Shown here: piece after piece, positions 6,593 to 7,989 of the stretch
Layout of the letters: every line of letters starts with the position of its first letter
Numbering within the stretch: position 1 is the first letter of the stretch
Source of the DNA: Rhodothermota bacterium
GTDB lineage: Bacteria; Hydrogenedentota; Hydrogenedentia; Hydrogenedentales; GCA-2746185
Length of the DNA: 7,989 nt
Assembly (NCBI GenBank): GCA_009885415.1
Contig: VFKU01000667.1
Span: forward strand, 1 to 7,989
Reading direction: 5' to 3'
Made by a program: the position numbers and the translations under genes
Notes under the pieces: model-generated
What the model saw: only the letters and a program-made list of their open reading frames with translations
Told to the model about the DNA's origin: nothing
Databases searched by the model: none

Positions 6593-7597
6593 ATGGCAAT
6601 CAAGATTGGCATCAACGGCTTCGGCCGCATCGGCCGCAATGTCTTCAAGCTGCTCGTCGCTAGCCGCGACTTCGAAGTTGTGCTCATCAATGACCTCACC
6701 GACGCCGAGACGCTGGCGCATTTGCTCAAGTACGACAGCACCTACGGCCGCTTCGCGGGGACGGTCGAAGCGAAGGGCAACGCGATCGTCGTGAACGGCA
6801 AGACGATCACCATCAGCGCGGAGAAGGACCCCGCGGCGATCAAGTGGGGCGCGAGCGGCGCGCAGATGGTCCTCGAATCCACCGGCGTGTTCACGGCGAA
6901 GGCCGATTGTATGAAGCACATTGCCGGCGGTGCGAAGAAAGTTTTGCTCAGCGTTCCGCCGAAGGACGACGTCGACGCGATCATCGTCATGGGCGTGAAC
7001 GACGACACGCTCAAGCCCACGGACCTCATCGTGTCCAACGCAAGCTGCACGACGAACTGCCTCGCGCCGCTGGCCAAGGTGCTCCACGAGGCCTTCGGCA
7101 TTAAGCGCGGTCTCATGAACACCATCCACGCCTACACCAACGATCAGCGCGTGCTCGACATGCCGCATAAGGACCTGCGCCGTTCGCGCGCGGCCGCGGA
7201 GTCCATCATCCCCACCACCACCGGCGCCGCGCGCGCCGTCGGCAAGGTGCTGCCGAACCTCAAGGGGAAGCTCGATGGCATCGCCATGCGCGTCCCCGTT
7301 CCCGACGGCTCGATCGTCGACCTCGTCTGCCGCGTGCGGGCGAAGCCGACCACCGCCGACGTCAATCGCGTGATCCGCGAGGCGGCCGAAGGGCCGCTCA
7401 AGGGGATTCTCGAATACAGCGAGGTGCCGCTCGTCTCGAGCGACGTCATCGGCAATCCACACTCCTCGGTCTTCGACGCCCTGTCGACCGACGCGCGCGC
7501 CGACGGCTGGATCAAGGCGGTCAGCTGGTACGACAACGAGTGGGGCTACTCGAACCGCGTGGTCGATTTGATGGATCGGCTGATGAAGCTGGGGTAA
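6593..7597 (+). CDS. gap: Glyceraldehyde-3-phosphate dehydrogenase
   Basis: Cytosolic glycolytic/gluconeogenic enzyme that oxidises and phosphorylates glyceraldehyde 3-phosphate to 1,3-bisphosphoglycerate with NAD. Full length at 334 residues. ATG 6593 follows AAGAGGAG (6578-6585) with a 7-base spacer. The Rossmann motif INGFGRIGR (7-15) is followed by Asn33-Asp34 at the end of the second strand, typical of NAD-using enzymes. The active-site motif SNASCTTNC gives catalytic Cys152, with His179 in the TIHAYTNDQ segment. The C-terminal signature WYDNEWGYSNR starts at residue 312. No pgk or tpi follows within the window. Nothing odd in the protein. Confidence 0.98.
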   Translation: MAIKIGINGFGRIGRNVFKLLVASRDFEVVLINDLTDAETLAHLLKYDSTYGRFAGTVEAKGNAIVVNGKTITISAEKDPAAIKWGASGAQMVLESTGVFTAKADCMKHIAGGAKKVLLSVPPKDDVDAIIVMGVNDDTLKPTDLIVSNASCTTNCLAPLAKVLHEAFGIKRGLMNTIHAYTNDQRVLDMPHKDLRRSRAAAESIIPTTTGAARAVGKVLPNLKGKLDGIAMRVPVPDGSIVDLVCRVRAKPTTADVNRVIREAAEGPLKGILEYSEVPLVSSDVIGNPHSSVFDALSTDARADGWIKAVSWYDNEWGYSNRVVDLMDRLMKLG

Positions 7598-7621
7598 ACG
7601 AGCGGCGGAGTTCGTGAGGGA

Positions 7622-7697
7622 GAGTTCAATGACTTGGTGGCGCCCCTTGATGTTCGACGGCGGGACGCCCCGGGGCGCGCCAACGGTTATCGAACTC
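7622..7697. repeat. Large imperfect inverted repeat downstream of gap
   Basis: Arms 7622-7646 and 7672-7697 are inverted copies with a few mismatches: the outer ends GAGTTC and GAACTC pair perfectly, the inner ends GGCGCCCC and GGGGCGCGCC pair with a 2-base bulge, and G-U pairs are allowed between. The 25-base centre (7647-7671) overlaps a perfect 12-base palindrome CGCCCCGGGGCG (7666-7677), an alternative pairing. It begins 25 bases after the gap stop but has no T-run, so it is not a classical terminator. It may be a dispersed palindromic element or a transcript-stabilising 3' structure. Confidence 0.55.
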
Positions 7698-7706
7698 ACT
7701 GGGATC

Positions 7707-7723
7707 GCCGGCTTCCAGCCGGC
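7707..7723. repeat. GC-rich short hairpin
   Basis: GCCGGCT and AGCCGGC make a perfect 7-bp stem around the loop TCC. GCCGGCTTC is repeated directly at 7707-7715 and 7722-7730. It ends 9 bases before the next gene's ATG and follows the larger inverted repeat, so the two may be parts of one repeat element. Confidence 0.5.
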
Positions 7724-7732
7724 CGGCTTCTG

Positions 7733-7989
7733 ATGCGCCGTCGCGAGGTTGGTCGCCTTTCCCTCGGTTCGACCTCTGCGCTCGTTCTTTTGGTTGTCCT
7801 CTTCGCCTTCGCGCTTCCTCCCGACACCGCGAACGCAACCCACTGCGTCTGGCAGGTGGACGAAGCCGGAAAAGGCGACGTCGACTCGCTGAAAGTCGGC
7901 CCGTTCGTCACCTGGACGGGATCGCAGGTTTTCTCGTGGAACGTAGAAGGGGGAGGTCTTTACGACCCGGGGTCGAAATCGTGGAGTCC
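7733..7989 (+). CDS. Secreted protein with kelch-like motif (N-terminal fragment)
   Basis: Open from ATG 7733 to the right edge: 85 codons, C-terminus missing. The N-terminus is a good Sec signal peptide: basic MRRREVGR, a hydrophobic core at about 14-29, and a likely cleavage after Ala-Asn-Ala at 33-35. The mature part starts THCVWQVDEAG. The segment VTWTGSQVFSWN (59-70), followed by GGGLYDPGSKSWS (73-85), matches the usual kelch repeat pattern (W-T-G ... G-G ... Y-D-P-x-x-x-x-W), so the full protein may be an exported beta-propeller. One repeat is not proof. No good Shine-Dalgarno precedes the ATG. The frame is open further upstream into the repeat region, but the signal peptide fixes the start. 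Substrate and role unknown. Confidence 0.7.
   Translation, partial: MRRREVGRLSLGSTSALVLLVVLFAFALPPDTANATHCVWQVDEAGKGDVDSLKVGPFVTWTGSQVFSWNVEGGGLYDPGSKSWS

Noticed and set aside
5620..6741. 373-codon open frame antisense to uppP
   Set aside because: A very acidic, Gly/Asp/Glu/His-rich shadow of a membrane protein gene; no supporting features.
7622..7697. Intrinsic terminator for gap
   Set aside because: The stem is strong, but no T-run follows and the loop is 25 bases, so it was listed as a repeat instead.
6368..7843. 491-codon open frame antisense to gap
   Set aside because: gap is full length with all its motifs; the antisense product resembles no family, and the frame crosses the intergenic repeats.
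1..7989. CRISPR array, tRNA, rRNA or transposase
   Set aside because: No regularly spaced direct repeats, no cloverleaf-like segment with TTCGA-type arm in an intergenic gap, and no transposase motifs were seen on either strand.

Overview
The window is a dense, high-GC bacterial chromosomal segment (well over 60% G+C by eye) with seven protein-coding genes in two divergent blocks. Most are housekeeping genes and nothing looks like a recent insertion. Phylum cannot be fixed from this sequence. The duplicated, bi-domain signal peptidases and the G+C-rich palindromic intergenic repeat make me think of the Planctomycetota/Verrucomicrobiota or Hydrogenedentota/Sumerlaeota type of environmental genome, but that is only an impression.

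Left block, minus strand, positions 5402 down to 1: recO (DNA repair), lepA (elongation factor 4), then two consecutive signal peptidase I genes, the second running off the left edge. Gaps between genes are 31, 2 and 7 bases, so this reads as one operon. A good sigma70-type promoter sits ahead of recO. The lepA-lepB pairing is conserved in many bacteria; here lepB is doubled. Each lepB-like protein holds one intact Ser/Lys peptidase domain followed by a membrane segment and a second, degenerate copy of the peptidase fold. In both degenerate copies the Ser and Lys positions align with Gly. This is the most unusual part of the window.

Right block, plus strand: uppP (undecaprenyl-diphosphate phosphatase) diverges from recO across a 205-base gap. 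It is followed by gap (glyceraldehyde-3-phosphate dehydrogenase), which has its own strong-looking promoter, an operator-like inverted repeat and a leader hairpin. After gap lies a 135-base intergenic stretch dominated by a large imperfect inverted repeat and a second GC-rich hairpin. Then comes the start of a secreted protein with a signal peptide and one kelch-like motif, cut by the right edge.

Together the genes cover protein export processing (lepB pair), translation (lepA), recombination repair (recO), lipid-carrier recycling for the cell wall (uppP) and glycolysis (gap). Four of the seven genes use GTG or TTG starts. No CRISPR array, tRNA, rRNA, transposase or prophage gene was seen. 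I did not find a wholly new system; the tandem half-dead signal peptidases are the best candidate for something undescribed.
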